In this document: positions 1 to 11,599 of the stretch, piece after piece | How positions within the stretch are numbered: position 1 is the stretch's first letter | Layout: the number at the start of each line of letters is the position of its first letter | Source of the DNA: Conus ventricosus | Taxonomy: Eukaryota; Mollusca; Gastropoda; Neogastropoda; Conidae | Assembly (NCBI GenBank): GCA_018398815.1 | Contig: CM031614.1 | Location: 46,968,878 to 47,032,877, forward strand | Length of the DNA: 64,000 nucleotides | Reading direction: 5' to 3' | Notes under the pieces: model-generated | The model's input: the letters and a program-made list of their open reading frames with translations, nothing else | The model's database searches: none | Told to the model about the DNA's origin: nothing | Position numbers and translations under genes: made by a program

Positions 1-423
1 TTATTTAATCTAAACACGCTTTAATGCAATACATGTTTAAACGCAGCATCACAAATCACGAAGCCTTTTCGAGCAGCAAGAGCGTGCATTGGCTTATTGT
101 GTGTCTGCGTACGTCGCTTCAGCATTGCACACAATCACTTGTCTTTGCGAAAAGATTACAGAAAAACACAGAGTTAATTTTACGAATTCTGTATGAAACA
201 TTCTCACGTGAATACTATCGACCATATGTGCAAAATACCTTTGTCTTATCTTTGCTCGTTTTAATGTAAAATATGTTTTAAAAAAGAGAAAAAATACAGC
301 GGTACAACTCCACTGTATTTTTTGTGGGTGGAAGAGCATTCGTGAAAGCAGGGAAAGGCATGACTTACGCTGCAGCTGTCGGCACTGCCTGGCCGCACCC
401 GTACGTCGCCTAAAATTTTGCGC
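1..423. other. Host flank, no gene seen
   Basis: AT-rich unique-looking sequence. The short reading frames on both strands have no recognisable domain and look like chance. Nothing is supported here. Confidence 0.5.
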
Positions 424-760
424 GCCGTACATCGTGGGTCCGCATGGACCCATGCTTTTAGTGAAGGAAAGAGGCTTTGCCGTACATCGTGGGTCCGCAT
501 GGACCCATGCTTTTTATGAAGGAACAAAGCCTTGCCGTACGTCGTGGGTCCGCATGGACCCATGCTTTTTATGAAGGAACCAAAGCCTTGCCGTACGTCG
601 TGGGTCCGCATGGACCCAGCTTTTTATGAAGGAACAAAGCCTTGCCGTACGTCGTGGGTCCGCATGGACCCATGCTTTTTATGAAGGAACAAAGCCTTGC
701 GTACGTCGTGGGGTCTGCATGGACCCATGCTTTTTTCATGAAGGAACAAGCCTTGCCGTA
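424..760. repeat. Minisatellite block A, about 55-bp unit with palindromic core
   Basis: Six tandem units of about 55 bp. Each holds the core TGGGTCCGCATGGACCCA, a 7-bp inverted repeat around a 4-base centre, followed by a spacer reading ATGAAGGAACAAAGCCTTGC and CGTACGTCGTG. The last unit is diverged. Block B at 3034-3232 carries the same unit in the opposite orientation with other centre bases. Units abut with no unique spacers, so this is not a CRISPR array. Function is unknown. Confidence 0.85.
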
Positions 761-1036
761 GGTTGTGTTTGTGTACGGAATTAAGAAAGTCATATGTTTT
801 AGACGGATTGGAATAGTATTATTTTTATAAGCAGCAACAGAGTTTTCGTGCAAGAGAATGAACTTTACTGTTTGTTTCAAAATGCTTGGTAATGTGAAAA
901 ACCATCGATCGAGGTGACAATGTGTACACGCATGCCAGCACACATTCACTCAGCCACAATCTAGCTTTTGAACATCACTCCACTCACACGTTGTGGTAAT
1001 CAAAACCAGCTGTGACACACAAAATGAAAATGCGCT

Positions 1037-1125
1037 GGTGTGTATGTGTGCGCGCGCGCGCGCGTGCGTGGCGTGTGTGCGCGCGCGCGCGCGCGTGTGT
1101 GTGTATGGTGTGTGTGTGTGTGTGT

Positions 1126-1168
<43 letters not shown>

Positions 1169-1170
1169 GT
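1037..1170. repeat. (GT)n/(GC)n microsatellite
   Basis: Alternating purine-pyrimidine tract of GT and GC dinucleotides with occasional breaks. It produces cysteine/valine-rich spurious reading frames on both strands. Confidence 0.95.
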
Positions 1171-1540
1171 CGTTTTCAAGTTTGTATGTGTGTTGCTGTG
1201 TGTATGCGAGTGCATGTGTATGTGCGTGCGTGCATGCAAGTATGTTCGTCAGTCTGTGTATGATAGTGCAGATCTTGAGTGCAAGTATGTACGGATATAT
1301 GTATGAGAGGAAAGTGTGCTTGTGGTGGACTTAAACAAAATATGGGCACGGAAGAGAGGGAGCGCGTGTTTTGGAGTGACTGTTGGCCTACATGTATCCG
1401 ACTTGATGCTTCTTTAGCATACTAAAAATAGTTTCAGCCTAATTTTCAATAACGAGAGCTCCAGTGAAGAATTTACACGGAACACTAACAATATGTCTCA
1501 CACACAGAATGTAAGGCCACTCACTCTGTAACGGGGGAAA

Positions 1541-1543
<3 letters not shown>
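1171..1543. other. Host spacer between microsatellites
   Basis: No gene, repeat or regulatory site that I can support. Confidence 0.4.

Positions 1544-1614
<71 letters not shown>
1544..1614. repeat. (CA)n microsatellite
   Basis: Almost perfect CA dinucleotide tract with one small interruption near its middle. Confidence 0.95.
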
Positions 1615-1617
<3 letters not shown>

Positions 1618-1707
1618 GTAAATTTCTGTCAACAATGGTTTATAGGTTTAGTAAAGAGACTTAAATTTGTTCAGTAGGTGATAAATCACTCGCACACATT
1701 TTCACAT

Positions 1708-1753
1708 TCTCTCTCTCTCTCTCCGCTCTCTCTCACACACAACACACACACAC

Positions 1754-1794
<41 letters not shown>

Positions 1795-1817
1795 ACACAC
1801 CACACACACACACACAC
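1708..1817. repeat. (CT)n-(CA)n compound microsatellite
   Basis: A CT-rich stretch grades into a long CA tract with a few interruptions. Confidence 0.95.
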
Positions 1818-3033
1818 GGAAAAATGTCATTGCGATCCACAGGTACTGTTAGATGCTTGCGCTCATATCTAGTCGCCTTTGTTTTTATGTAAAAGGCGAT
1901 TGCTAACAGCAGTGGTACGTGGAAGGGGAACATTTGGTCGTTGTGTCGTGAGAAAAACATTGGTAGGGAGCAGTTTGTTCTAAGCAAGAGGAGAGAGATT
2001 GAAAAACCTAAACATAGGAACCTATTAAATCTGGGATGTCCCATTTCGTTAGAAGTGTGTCCGTGGGACACTTTCGTCCAAACGATTACAATATAAAAAT
2101 TTTGAGGGATGTCAATGTAGTGTAGACAAAAGAAAATGATCAACACAGTCGTCAAATGATAACTTTCGTACCCTCTCCAATATCTTCGCCATTTGCGATG
2201 TTCAGAGCCTCAAAGATGTTCATTCTTTCAGCCATAGGGTTGAATGAACTGAAAGGAAATTCGATTTTTAGGTGGATAATGCTAACTTATTTCCATGTAT
2301 GTAGCAGACAATTAATGGTGAAATTAGGCAAGTTTGCGTCCGCATGCACACCGACACACTCACAATCACGCGCACGCGCGCGCGCACATGCGCACACACC
2401 ACTCACACTGGCTACAGAAGCTGGAGCACCAGGAGGATGTTTATGTTACCAGGTCTGGCCTGCTGCTGGTAAGAAAAAAAAGAGACGTCGGTATCTCATA
2501 CAGTACCGTGTACAAGTAGTGTGTAGGCCTACAATCCAAAAACAGTACTCTGATGAATTGGTCACTGCACCTCTGCTTTCAAAATCGTTAGTTGTCATGT
2601 ATACATGTATTGTCATTTTTGTAAAGCACAAAGAGCAGTCTTCTGGGCAGTCTTCTTCTTCTTCTTCTCTCCGTAAGGGCCGGGTTCATTTCTGAACGTA
2701 AGTGGCCCAGATGGGATGTTTAACCTGCCCGTGCTCGCAGTCTTCAAGTAGACTATTATGGCACACAGGTTGCATGCATTGTGTATTTTCGTAAGTCTGT
2801 TATATAAATATTCATTATATTATTTAGAAAGCAGATCTGATGAATTTGACGTCGGACTTGCAGTCCCAGAGACACGTGGAGAGAGCGATTCCCGCCACTG
2901 TAGCAAAATTTGGCCACATGCGCATGCGCAGCAGTCGCGTGTTTATGTCAGTGATGTCAGCCATTCTGCTGAGGCTAGCGCTTTGGGGGAAATGGATTGC
3001 GAACGGGAGGTTCAGTTCTGTGTCTTTAGAAGG
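1818..3033. other. Host sequence, no gene seen
   Basis: The longest plus-strand frame (2156-2695) crosses a short GC/CA-rich tract at 2361-2400 and has no recognisable domain, so I do not call it a gene. A short CTT-repeat tract lies near 2650-2670. Confidence 0.4.
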
Positions 3034-3232
3034 CATGGGTCCGCTTGGACCCACGACGTACGGCGCTCAAGGTTTGTTCTGTTTCAAAGCATGGGTCCGC
3101 TCGGACCCACGACGTACGGCGCTCAAGGTTTGTTCTGTTTCAAAGCATGGGTCCGCTCGGACCCGAAACGACGTACGGCGCTCAGGTTTGTTCTTTGAAA
3201 GTATGGGTCCGCTCGGACCCACGACGTACTGG
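3034..3232. repeat. Minisatellite block B, inverted relative to block A
   Basis: Four units of about 55 bp with cores TGGGTCCGCTTGGACCCA or TGGGTCCGCTCGGACCCA, each followed by CGACGTACGGCGCTCAAGG. It is the reverse complement of the block A type with a changed spacer. The 7-bp arms are kept while the centre varies. Confidence 0.85.
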
Positions 3233-3378
3233 GACGTTTGTGGTTTGTTTACTCTTTTGTTTTTTGACAAAAACAAAGAAATTTTGGTACACAAGTGGGG
3301 CTATGCTATATTGACAAAGTCATAAAATTTACTGAAGACAGCTTTAAAACTTTTTTTTTATCAATTAAAAATTACCCT

Positions 3379-3408
3379 GTGGGTCCATGGGGACCCACGG
3401 CGTACGGG
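3379..3408. repeat. Solitary minisatellite core unit
   Basis: One isolated core (TGGGTCC, ATGG, GGACCCA) followed by CGGCGTACGG. It has the same stem as blocks A and B with a third centre sequence. Confidence 0.7.
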
Positions 3409-3642
3409 AATGGAAAAGCTGGCGGTAGAAGGGGGACTTGAATAGCCTACGTCTAGTGCGCGTTCAACTTTCTGTAATTCGGGACAGTTACTTTGCTTGG
3501 AGATTTTTCGCGCTACCAAAGTTCAATTGTGACAAAGTTTGAGTATTGAAGATCACATGGACTAAATTCTAGACCGGCGTGCACAGCTCTCTGACGTGAT
3601 TGCTGCATGTAATACCCCTATATGAATACTACTATGATATCA

Positions 3643-4010
3643 GCCACCGTGGTGAAGTGGTTAGCGTCGCGGACTCCCGGCTGGGAGATCATAGGCTCTA
3701 TTCCCATCACAGCCATTTATTTGTGGATTTTCTGCCCCGACCTGCTCCTTCCCAGAGCGAGTTGCTACGGGCTCAGTCGGGAAGACTGAGACCACACAGT
3801 TGATAATCATCCACTTCATGGATGCGTCCCTGAATGTGTTGCTCAAAATCCTGACCAACACTGCAGGGTCTGTACCTCTTGGGCTCTCGGGCCTTGTTGA
3901 CGCCGAGATATATTTATGAAAGTAAGCGTAAAGTACAGCCCTGTCACGCAGTCTCAGACCCGAAAGGAATTCCGTAGCATCATTTTCGTCATCCTCATCC
4001 TCATAAACTA
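3643..4010 (+). mobile_element. tRNA-headed SINE-like repeat
   Basis: The head resembles a tRNA gene with polymerase III promoter boxes: an A-box-like TGGTGAAGTGG at 3650-3660 and a degenerate B box GGCTCTATTCC at 3694-3704, 33 bases apart. A non-tRNA body follows and ends in a CATC/TCATC-rich tail near 3980-4000, a common SINE tail in molluscs. It is not a functional tRNA gene: the acceptor stem does not close and the head runs straight into the body. The family name is unknown to me. Confidence 0.65.
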
Positions 4011-4440
4011 GCATTAAAAGAAATCTTAAATATGTGGCCCTTCATGCCCTGCTCTCTTGGCGACCCCAGTTTTGATGTCCTCTCACGTCTTTGGCCGTTG
4101 GTTCGATTCGTCGGGTCTCCGGTATCGGCAAGATCATGGGACAGAGCAGAGCTCACTGATGTCTCCACGACTAGGCAAGTATTGTCGTCAGTAGCGGACC
4201 TAAATAGGTGATGTTGTACGCATGTTGGATCAGAACAGGCAACACTGAACACCACCGAAGTCATTCGGCAGCAGTGCAGTGTCTCCTCTGGTGGGTTGCC
4301 TCTTGACGACTTGTCATTGAACACTGCCTGTGGATTGCCGGTGCTGAGGAAGGACCGGCCGGTCAGCGGCTGTGAACGGGGTGTCATAATGAGCGGCGTG
4401 GTTGTAATGCACTGAGGTGGCACCAAAAAAATGGGACAGC
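4011..4440. other. Probable repeat-derived sequence
   Basis: Intermediate GC content with a B-box-like GGTTCGATTCG at 4100-4110 but no matching A box. It may be the body of a second short interspersed repeat. The overlapping minus-strand frame has no recognisable domain. Confidence 0.3.
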
Positions 4441-4701
4441 CCCCCCCCCCCCCCCAAAAAAAAAAGAAAGAAAAGAACAAAAAAGAAAAAGAAAGAGAAA
4501 CAAAATAAAAAAAGAAACATTTACGAATAAGGTTTTTTTTTTTTTTTTGCCGTCAAAATATTTTTCCCTAGCCTTTTTGGGATGTTACCCGAAAACCCAA
4601 ANNNNNNNNNNNNNNNNNNNNNNNNNNNNNNNNNNNNNNNNNNNNNNNNNNNNNNNNNNNNNNNNNNNNNNNNNNNNNNNNNNNNNNNNNNNNNNNNNNN
4701 N
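4441..4701. other. Homopolymer tract and 100-N assembly gap
   Basis: A poly-C/poly-A run and purine-rich low-complexity sequence lead into exactly 100 N (4602-4701). The gap separates host flank from the Polinton array, so the left end of the first Polinton is not defined. Confidence 0.9.
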
Positions 4702-6716
4702 AACACAAAGCTGCGCCAGTGCATTTTTAAATCATCGAGCCATCTCCCCCACCGGCATTTTAAAACCAATCAAGGGGGATGACATTTTTTTTTCCCCGGG
4801 GGACAGATTCAAGAACATTCATGAAAGAAATAGCCAACACCCAAAACAGTCAACATGTCCCACCGGTAAACCCCTTATCAAATCAGTGCGGCTTAAAATC
4901 CGTAATTTTTGTTGAAGAAACCCAACCACACCTTGCTTTCAGATTCGGGGGTTTTGCGCTGTGAAACGTGTGCGAGGTCAACATTCTCAAAAACAGAAGA
5001 GAACTTGTTTTGGGTTAAAAACAGGGAGTGGGGGTAGTGATATTTATACTTCTTTTAGGGCGGGAAGGGACCAAACACTGGAGAAATGGCTAAAAATTTG
5101 TTATCTTCGAAAGAAAATTTTCACAACAACCAATCTCTGGAAAAATACTTGTTTATCATGAGGCCATGGAAAATTTTTTTGGGAAAAAAAATTTATGGCG
5201 ACCTTGTTCTCCCCCTCAAGCCAAAAAGGAACATTTCGTTTTTGTTTCCTCAGCAAAAAAGGGGAAACTACATTAAAGATCTTGACAAAAATTTAAAAAA
5301 TACGCTTTTTAGCATTTCTAACCATTGGAAACCAAAATTTTGAAACTGTCAAGAAATGCCCCCCCTCTTACACCGACTTTTTTACTCATGAAAGTAGGAA
5401 AAGAAATCTCTTTCTCACTCTTTTTTTAGGGCACGGGTTTCAAAAGCAAAGACAATTTTGAAACAGTCAAACAAAAAACGGGGAGTCCTACTGAAAAAAT
5501 TTGCGGGTTTGAGCTAACTCTGCAAGAAACAATTAAAATTTCTTTTTATTTTTTTTTTCCAAAAATTTCACAAACCGCGATTTTTTTTAGAAATGCTTTA
5601 AAAGGGGTTCATGCCCCCATCTTATTTGCACGAAACCCCCCCTTTTCCTACATCATCCACTCATGCCCATTTTGGCCAAATTAACACCTTTTTACAAAAA
5701 ATGAACACACAAAAACCCTAAAATTGACACATCGTTTAATTTAAAAAAAACGGGGGCTTACTGAAAGATAAGTTTTTGGTGATCTAAAAAACATATTTAC
5801 ACTCTCCGGTTTTAAAGTCCGGGGACTGACCCCCCCCTATTTTTCTAAAAAATCTTCTACCTAAAGCCTATTAACAATCAAACATCACTGGCCTTCCATT
5901 TGATTAGTTACTTACACCCCAGGTTTTTTTTAAAAGACCCTCAAAAAATTTTTTTTAAAAATTCACTGTCTCCCCAAAAACCTTTATAACAAAATCGCAA
6001 AACCCCCAAAATTGACGAAGTGCTCGTAGAATTTTAAATTGGAACCATTAAAACAAATTAACACTTTTTTTAACTGTTTAAAATAAACATCAAAAGGGGG
6101 TTTACGGAAAATCAAAGGTTTATTACCTTCAAATTGATAAACCCTCTCTTGTACTAAATCATAAGCTCTATCGCACTGTGGAACCCCAAGTTTTTTAGCC
6201 GGGTTTTTTGGGGAAAGTGTCTCCTTCTTTCTTTTTTGGGGGAAATTTATATAATTCTAGTTTGCTCGTTGATTGTTAGCAAAACCAAATTCGCTAAGTA
6301 CTTTTTTTAAAAACAAAAATTTTAATACCTTCTGGTATTTTACTGAGTTACTTGGGCCCCCCTCTTACTAATATTAAATCCAATTATTTTGATTTTTTTC
6401 AGATATGTTAACCCACTTAACCTTTAAAAACCCAAAAAGGGCAACCACAACTCCCCGCCAATTGACAATTGGGTATTTAAAACACACGCTTGTTTTTGTT
6501 TGGGTTTTAAGATGTGCATCTTTTTTATAACTTTTAAAAACATTTTTAAAAAAATGGTAGCTTTAAAATTTTGAACAGCCTTACATGTAGGACTTTTTTA
6601 ATAACCCCAAATTTTTAGACTTCAGCAATTAACCATTCCTAGATGGATCATATGGTTTTCCCGGGGAGCTTTAAACCCCAAAACTAAATTTTTAAATCCG
6701 CCAATAAAGATGACAA
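4702..6716. other. Unassigned left part of Polinton copy 1
   Basis: Homologous to 20811-22884 of copy 2; for example both start with AACACA then a degenerate stretch ending in an ATCATCGAGC-like motif and CCAATC. Short plus- and minus-strand frames occur (for example 5086-5343), but none has a motif I recognise. A missing canonical gene such as the adenovirus-like cysteine protease could lie here, but I cannot see its catalytic motifs. Confidence 0.4.
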
Positions 6717-7262
6717 GTGCCATCAAATGGTCTCCCACCCAGGTTTTTTTTTCCAAAATCATTAAAATTTTTGCCTTTACTCGCAACAACTCTGCGGGTT
6801 TTTCAAAATAAAACCCATTTAAACCACCCTAACCCTTTTGGAAAGGGGTCAGTATATAACTTTCATTTATTACCAGACAACGAAACAACTAAACACAAGT
6901 GCCCCCCCCAAACACAACGCTTTAATCCTTTAAAACCCCAAAGGGGACAATATGCATATGAAAGAATTTGCAATGAATTTAACTTAATCCTTCAACTGAT
7001 TTTAAACAAAAGTTACCCCCGCAAATCATGGGTTACACTTTGTATTTGGGGGGGCAACGTAGAGAATAACTTTGACTACTGCCGGGCCACCCTCTTTTCA
7101 ACCAACAAACAATTCATGGGATCCATAAACAAAAACACCCAATCCCCTGGACAACATTATCTTAATAAAGTAAAGGCACAAGCCAGGATAAAAGACTCAA
7201 TGACCCATAAGGGACATATTTGGGGTGTTTTTGGACGCAAGCACGCCCAAAGTCTACTATAA
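6717..7262 (+). CDS. Hypothetical Polinton protein, unrecognised
   Basis: A 181-codon open frame, the longest in the error-rich zone. Homologous traces lie at 22885-23470 in copy 2, and part of it recurs at about 20263-20500. The shared stretches and plus-strand coding appearance suggest a real gene upstream of the capsid block. Reading probably continues in shifted frames to about 7660, where copies 1 and 2 share a lysine/arginine/proline-rich segment that could be a basic core-type protein. No family is recognised. Confidence 0.35.
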   Translation: MPSNGLPPRFFFPKSLKFLPLLATTLRVFQNKTHLNHPNPFGKGSVYNFHLLPDNETTKHKCPPQTQRFNPLKPQRGQYAYERICNEFNLILQLILNKSYPRKSWVTLCIWGGNVENNFDYCRATLFSTNKQFMGSINKNTQSPGQHYLNKVKAQARIKDSMTHKGHIWGVFGRKHAQSLL

Positions 7263-7689
7263 TCAATCTACGGGGTTTGATGCTAGAAAAAAATTTCTAC
7301 TAATTTGAAATGTTTTAAACCTGCGTTGATTCCCCCATACAAAGGGTATCAAGACGCTTGCACGCCGGCCCAAAGGTTGATTTTTGTGTGGGTTATGATT
7401 ATAAAAATCTACCCCTGCCCTTTAGACTACAATTGGCAGAACAGAATTAAAAAATAAAATCCTCATAGCTGGAACGACCAAAACTTAGGGCAAAATAATT
7501 TTTTTAAACAAGGCCCCTCCACCATTTTAAAAAGAAAGACCCACCCTGAAAAAAGCGATCCATTATAACCCCCCACCCGCCAAAGCGCCCAAAGCACTCC
7601 CCGTTGACTGCCCCACCCAACAGTCTACTACAAAGCAGCCCCGTTTTGTTTTTAACTTTTACTGAAGCAACTTTATTTCACTAAAAATA

Positions 7690-8840
7690 ATCCAGCACTA
7701 CACTCCCAATGTCCCAAAATGGGGGCCAAACCAGCAACTTTTCCAATAAAAAAACCCCTAACAACACGCCTATTTCCAGCAAGGGATCAACCCCTTGGGT
7801 GCAAAATTCTTTTAAAAGGTTTTCTAATAGTAATTGTTTTCTAACCAACTTTTACCAGGCTGAGTGTGGAGGGGCTACGGCCCGTTGGGGCCTGCCAGTT
7901 AAAGCAAAACAGTGTGAGATAGCAAACCCAAAAGCTGTTAACATACTAACAAGTAAACCCCGTTCCCCAACAGATCCTTACTTTTAGCACGAGTGTTTTC
8001 AAAAGTATTTTGGGTTTTTAAATTTCTCTTATTTTTTTCTTTTTTGTGAGCAGCTGCGCTCTGTTTTGTAGACAGCACTTTTAACCTGGCCGCCCTTTGT
8101 AGCCTTAAACCGATTTTTTCGTATTATAGCCTTTTTTTTCCGCCCAAAATTACACTGCATCAGCCAGTTTTTTTTTCTTCTTCATCTCCTACCAACCACT
8201 AAGTTTGCCAAATTTTTTTCATTTCCCCCTTTTTGATTAGGGGATCATTAAGTCCCAGGATTTCACGCATAGCAGGAGATCCCAATTGTTTCTAAGTTTT
8301 TTTGACGTTTTCCCCAAAAACCGTCTCAATTTCTGTTGCGCATCATTTTATTCTTCCCAAACTTGAAAAGAGGGCATTTCTATTTTAGTCGTTTGGCAAC
8401 TCTTGCCCCCCAAATTTTGAAAAAAGACAAAGCCTCAGGCCTTAAATTTTAAATTTTTAAATTTGCCTTGGGCAGCAAAAGGGATCCTCGTCTAAATTGT
8501 GTTTAGTTTTTAAAACTTAGTTGGGTCGGCTTTTTAGAACTCTTTCAAAAAATTTTCCCCTGCTATTCTTATAACAATGGGTTTCTTTTACATCTTAAAC
8601 AAAAGACAGGACCTTTGGCGGCCTAGTCCTAACTTATGTAAAATAGTTAATCTATTTGCCAAGTTCTGCACGGATGCGCTAACGAAGGGGGGGGTTTCTG
8701 CTTTTTAATGAAGGATTTAAGAACCTTCTGCTGCTCTTCAAGTTCTCGCGCAAAAAGGACCTAACTGTTCTTTTTCTCAAATGAAGGGCCCCGGCAACCT
8801 TTCTTCTCTTCAAAAGGATAACGCGCAAAACTTCATCCAT
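7690..8840 (-). pseudogene. Conserved Polinton membrane-type protein, copy 1 (frameshifted)
   Basis: Homologous to the cleaner gene at 36309-37563, where features are described. It lies divergently to MCP with a very short spacer, and the start is placed at the CAT at 8838-8840. Expanded homopolymers break the frame repeatedly. Confidence 0.55.
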
Positions 8841-8873
8841 TTTTTATTTTTATTCTTTTTTTTTTTTAAAAAA

Positions 8874-10077
8874 ATAAACCATATGGTTTTTGACCCAAAC
8901 CTACAAAAAGAGGGAGCCCCATGGCGTAAAAGGTTAAGGAGACTGTAATTAGTGTAAAACCCCATCAACAGTTTCAGCCTGGGCAAATTTAATATAAAAG
9001 TTCCCTGACTTGGGCCCGGCGTGTTAAATGCCAGGCAAATGCTAAACAAAAAAATTTAAAATAATATAAATCGACAGATCCTAAGCTACGTTGGCTAATT
9101 TGGCAGGGCCATCGTTAAACATAAGAATTTAAACGGGGGGCAGAAATCTTTTACAAGCGAGCAGACATTTTGCCCTTATCGACCTAGGCTGCCAAAAAAA
9201 AAAAGAAAAAAGAAAGTTTACAGGGGAAACAAAACCCAAACGGGCCCCAAGACAGGCTTAAAGGGGGGGAAACAAAGGGTATTTTTAAAATAGCAGTCAA
9301 AGCATTTGCAACAGAAAACGCTCCCTCTAATTTGAGTTGTTAAAGACCATAGCCAATTTCCAATAAAATAATGTTTTTTTTAGCCCGCCACCGCAAAGGG
9401 CCACAAGGGCTTTGCCTATTACCAAGGGGCACTAAAAAAAAACTTACTTATGAACGACTTTAATCCCCACGTCTGTTGTTTTGTCTGAAGACCCTTACCA
9501 ATCACAGCACGCATTTCTCTTTATTTGAGTTGTTACTAACCCTAACTGGCCAGAACAATCTTTAACCCCGTATAAAAATAAAACATTTTTTATTATGAAA
9601 AGTTAACACCCCTACAGAAAAAGAAACAAGGGACACCTCAAAAACACAATCATCTTTGAATCTTAAAAGGGAATTTGGGTCGTTTTCTGAGAAACAACTC
9701 CCTTTTCAAAGAAACAACTTTTATAAACCAAAAAGAGAAAATTACTGTACAAAAATGGGAATCTGACAGTTTTTGGTCCGGGCACCCACCAACCTTTTAA
9801 AAAAAAAATGTTCCTGGACAGGAAAGGGATCCTGCAGTTTGATCGTGATTAAAAAACTTTGCCCTTTTTTTATGTAAGCCAAGACACTTAAAACTAAATA
9901 GGGCTGGGGCGGATTTTAGATCCACATTTGACAAAAGATTTTTTGAAAAATGAGAAAGGGAAGGCAAGTGGTAAAAAATAAATATCACAAAAACGACGGA
10001 AACGCCCCAATAAAAATGCTGTTTTTTATGGTTTTTGATCTCATTAAACATTGAAGAAAACCCTAAAAGACTGCTTA
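8874..10077 (+). pseudogene. MCP: Major capsid protein, copy 1, uninterrupted (frameshifted)
   Basis: Collinear with the two MCP halves of copy 3 (37603-38320 and 45652-46212) but with no insertion between them: near 9590 the sequence passes directly from the end of the first half into the second. This is the pre-insertion state of the DIRS target. The expected start codon reads ATA, probably an error or decay, and many single-base indels break the frame. The family is the double-jelly-roll MCP of Polintons and adintoviruses, which forms the capsid shell. Confidence 0.65.
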
Positions 10078-10108
10078 AAAATGCAGAAAAAATTTTAAAA
10101 AAAAACAG

Positions 10109-10683
10109 ATGGAAGTTTGAAGTTTCTACTAAAAGATCCCCACTGTCTCTTATCTGCGGGGTTTCAGGGGTGGGAAAACTGTCTCGACTTGATTTTTTAC
10201 AAAAAATATACAGGTTTCATTACGAGCACATTTTAATTTTGCAACCCATTAAGCACCAAAAAGTCTTACAAAAAAAGGAATTTTTTTTGGACAGACGAGA
10301 ATATTTTTCTATTGTCCAGCGACAAACGAGCGACTTTTTAGAACTTTCTAGACATTTGAGGGAAATGAAACACTGTTAATTTTTGATGACTTCGCTAACG
10401 AGACATTTTTAAAAAAAAAAAAAACTCTTGAAAGCTACCTTTTGCGGCCCTCGCCTTATTTCGTAAGGTCTTTAAATCAAAAATCAAAGCTGTCTTAAAA
10501 AACTTTCGATCGCAGTTAAAAATTTGATTATTTTACAATAAGGGCAAAGATTTTTGAAAATGTTTAAGTGAAAATTTTAAAAAAGGGACAAAGAAGCTAA
10601 AAAAAATAAAAAGCAGTTTGAAAAATCTAAACACCTAACTTGCTTACGGGCGCCCCCCCCTTTTAATACCTTTGTTTTTTGAA
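10109..10683 (+). pseudogene. FtsK/HerA-type (A32-like) packaging ATPase, copy 1
   Basis: Aligns with the ATPase of copy 3 at 46243. The P-loop region is readable but altered (GVSGVGKLS near 10160-10185). Unlike copies 3 and 4, it keeps codons matching the Ser-Gly-Arg-His segment conserved in this family (near 10440-10460). Frameshifts follow. The gene sits directly after MCP, as expected for virion packaging genes. Confidence 0.6.
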
Positions 10684-10743
10684 AAAGTTTATTATTGTTG
10701 CTTATAACAATTTTTTATTTTAAATTTTTTTTATTTAAAAAAG

Positions 10744-11568
10744 AATGTCCGAGGTCCAAAACAAAAGCGAAAATACCCTAAATGCCTGCAGTAAGCTTTA
10801 AAAACCTAGCAACACAAACCCGGTTTTTATTTAATAGGATCCAGGAAATGTTTATGGATTTAGTACACAGATGTGGGGTTTACAAACGAAAAAATGAAGA
10901 CAAAAAAAAGCAGCAATTTCCCCCCAGAAGAGATAAGAAATTTAAGAGCAAACGATTTTGGCAAACGTGAATACAAACTTCATAAAAGAGAGAATGCTTG
11001 GGCGTTGCTTCCTAAATTGACTGGAATTTAAAGTTTGAACTGCGAAGCCCTAATGTATACTATGATAAGAACAACAATTTTAGAAAAGCCTTAAATGAAG
11101 GGCCCATTCTTGTTAGCCTTGTCCAGGAACACAACAGAAAAAGCAGATTGAAATAACTAAGCGAGGTTCTGAATATGTGCTACAGAGAAAGAAGTCCTTA
11201 GCTGAAGTGGGGGGTGACACCGTCGGCTTAGAATTTACCCCAACGCTAGAATCACTACCTAGGCAAATGACGATGATTTTTCGCTTATTTATTACTCCGA
11301 GGGAGGGCGATCTAGTTTGCCAGAACATGCGTTTATTAGAGGCATACAAATAAAGGCTGAAAACTTGGATGCCCTCTTAAGTTGTTATTGTTATTACTAA
11401 AAACGGGATGAAATAAACACTTTTTCATCATCTGACAAGGTTACTGTGATGGTTGACAAAGCAAAACTAACAGTACTCGACTTTATTTTCATTAAGTATG
11501 TTGATTTTATTGCGTTTTACTCTGTTGATGAAGTGCTGCCAGAAGGATTAATAAAAAGATATGTATAA
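10744..11568 (+). pseudogene. Penton-like minor capsid candidate, copy 1 (full length)
   Basis: Starts at an ATG in an MSEVQ/MSRGP context and runs with frameshifts to a TAA at 11566-11568. It is the only well-resolved copy that keeps the C-terminal part lost from copies 3 and 4. The minor-capsid assignment rests on position after MCP and ATPase and on a beta-rich appearance, not on a motif I recognise. Confidence 0.4.
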
Positions 11569-11599
11569 GATTAATTAATAAAAATAATCTTATTAAAAA

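Noticed and set aside
424..760. CRISPR-like regular repeats
   Set aside because: Units abut without unique spacers, the palindrome is part of a 55-bp tandem unit, and the genome is eukaryotic.
993..1334. Cys/Val-rich and His/Thr-rich reading frames across the GT/CA tracts
   Set aside because: They are translations of dinucleotide repeats in all frames and carry no protein signal.
3650..3720. Functional tRNA gene
   Set aside because: The B box is degenerate, the stems do not close, and the tRNA-like part is fused to a SINE-type body and tail.
3661..4014. 117-codon minus-strand frame
   Set aside because: It lies wholly within the SINE-like repeat and has no recognised domain.
4702..6716. Adenovirus-like cysteine protease of Polintons
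   Set aside because: Expected for the family, but I could not find its His, Asp/Glu and Cys motifs in either copy's left part; sequence quality may hide it.
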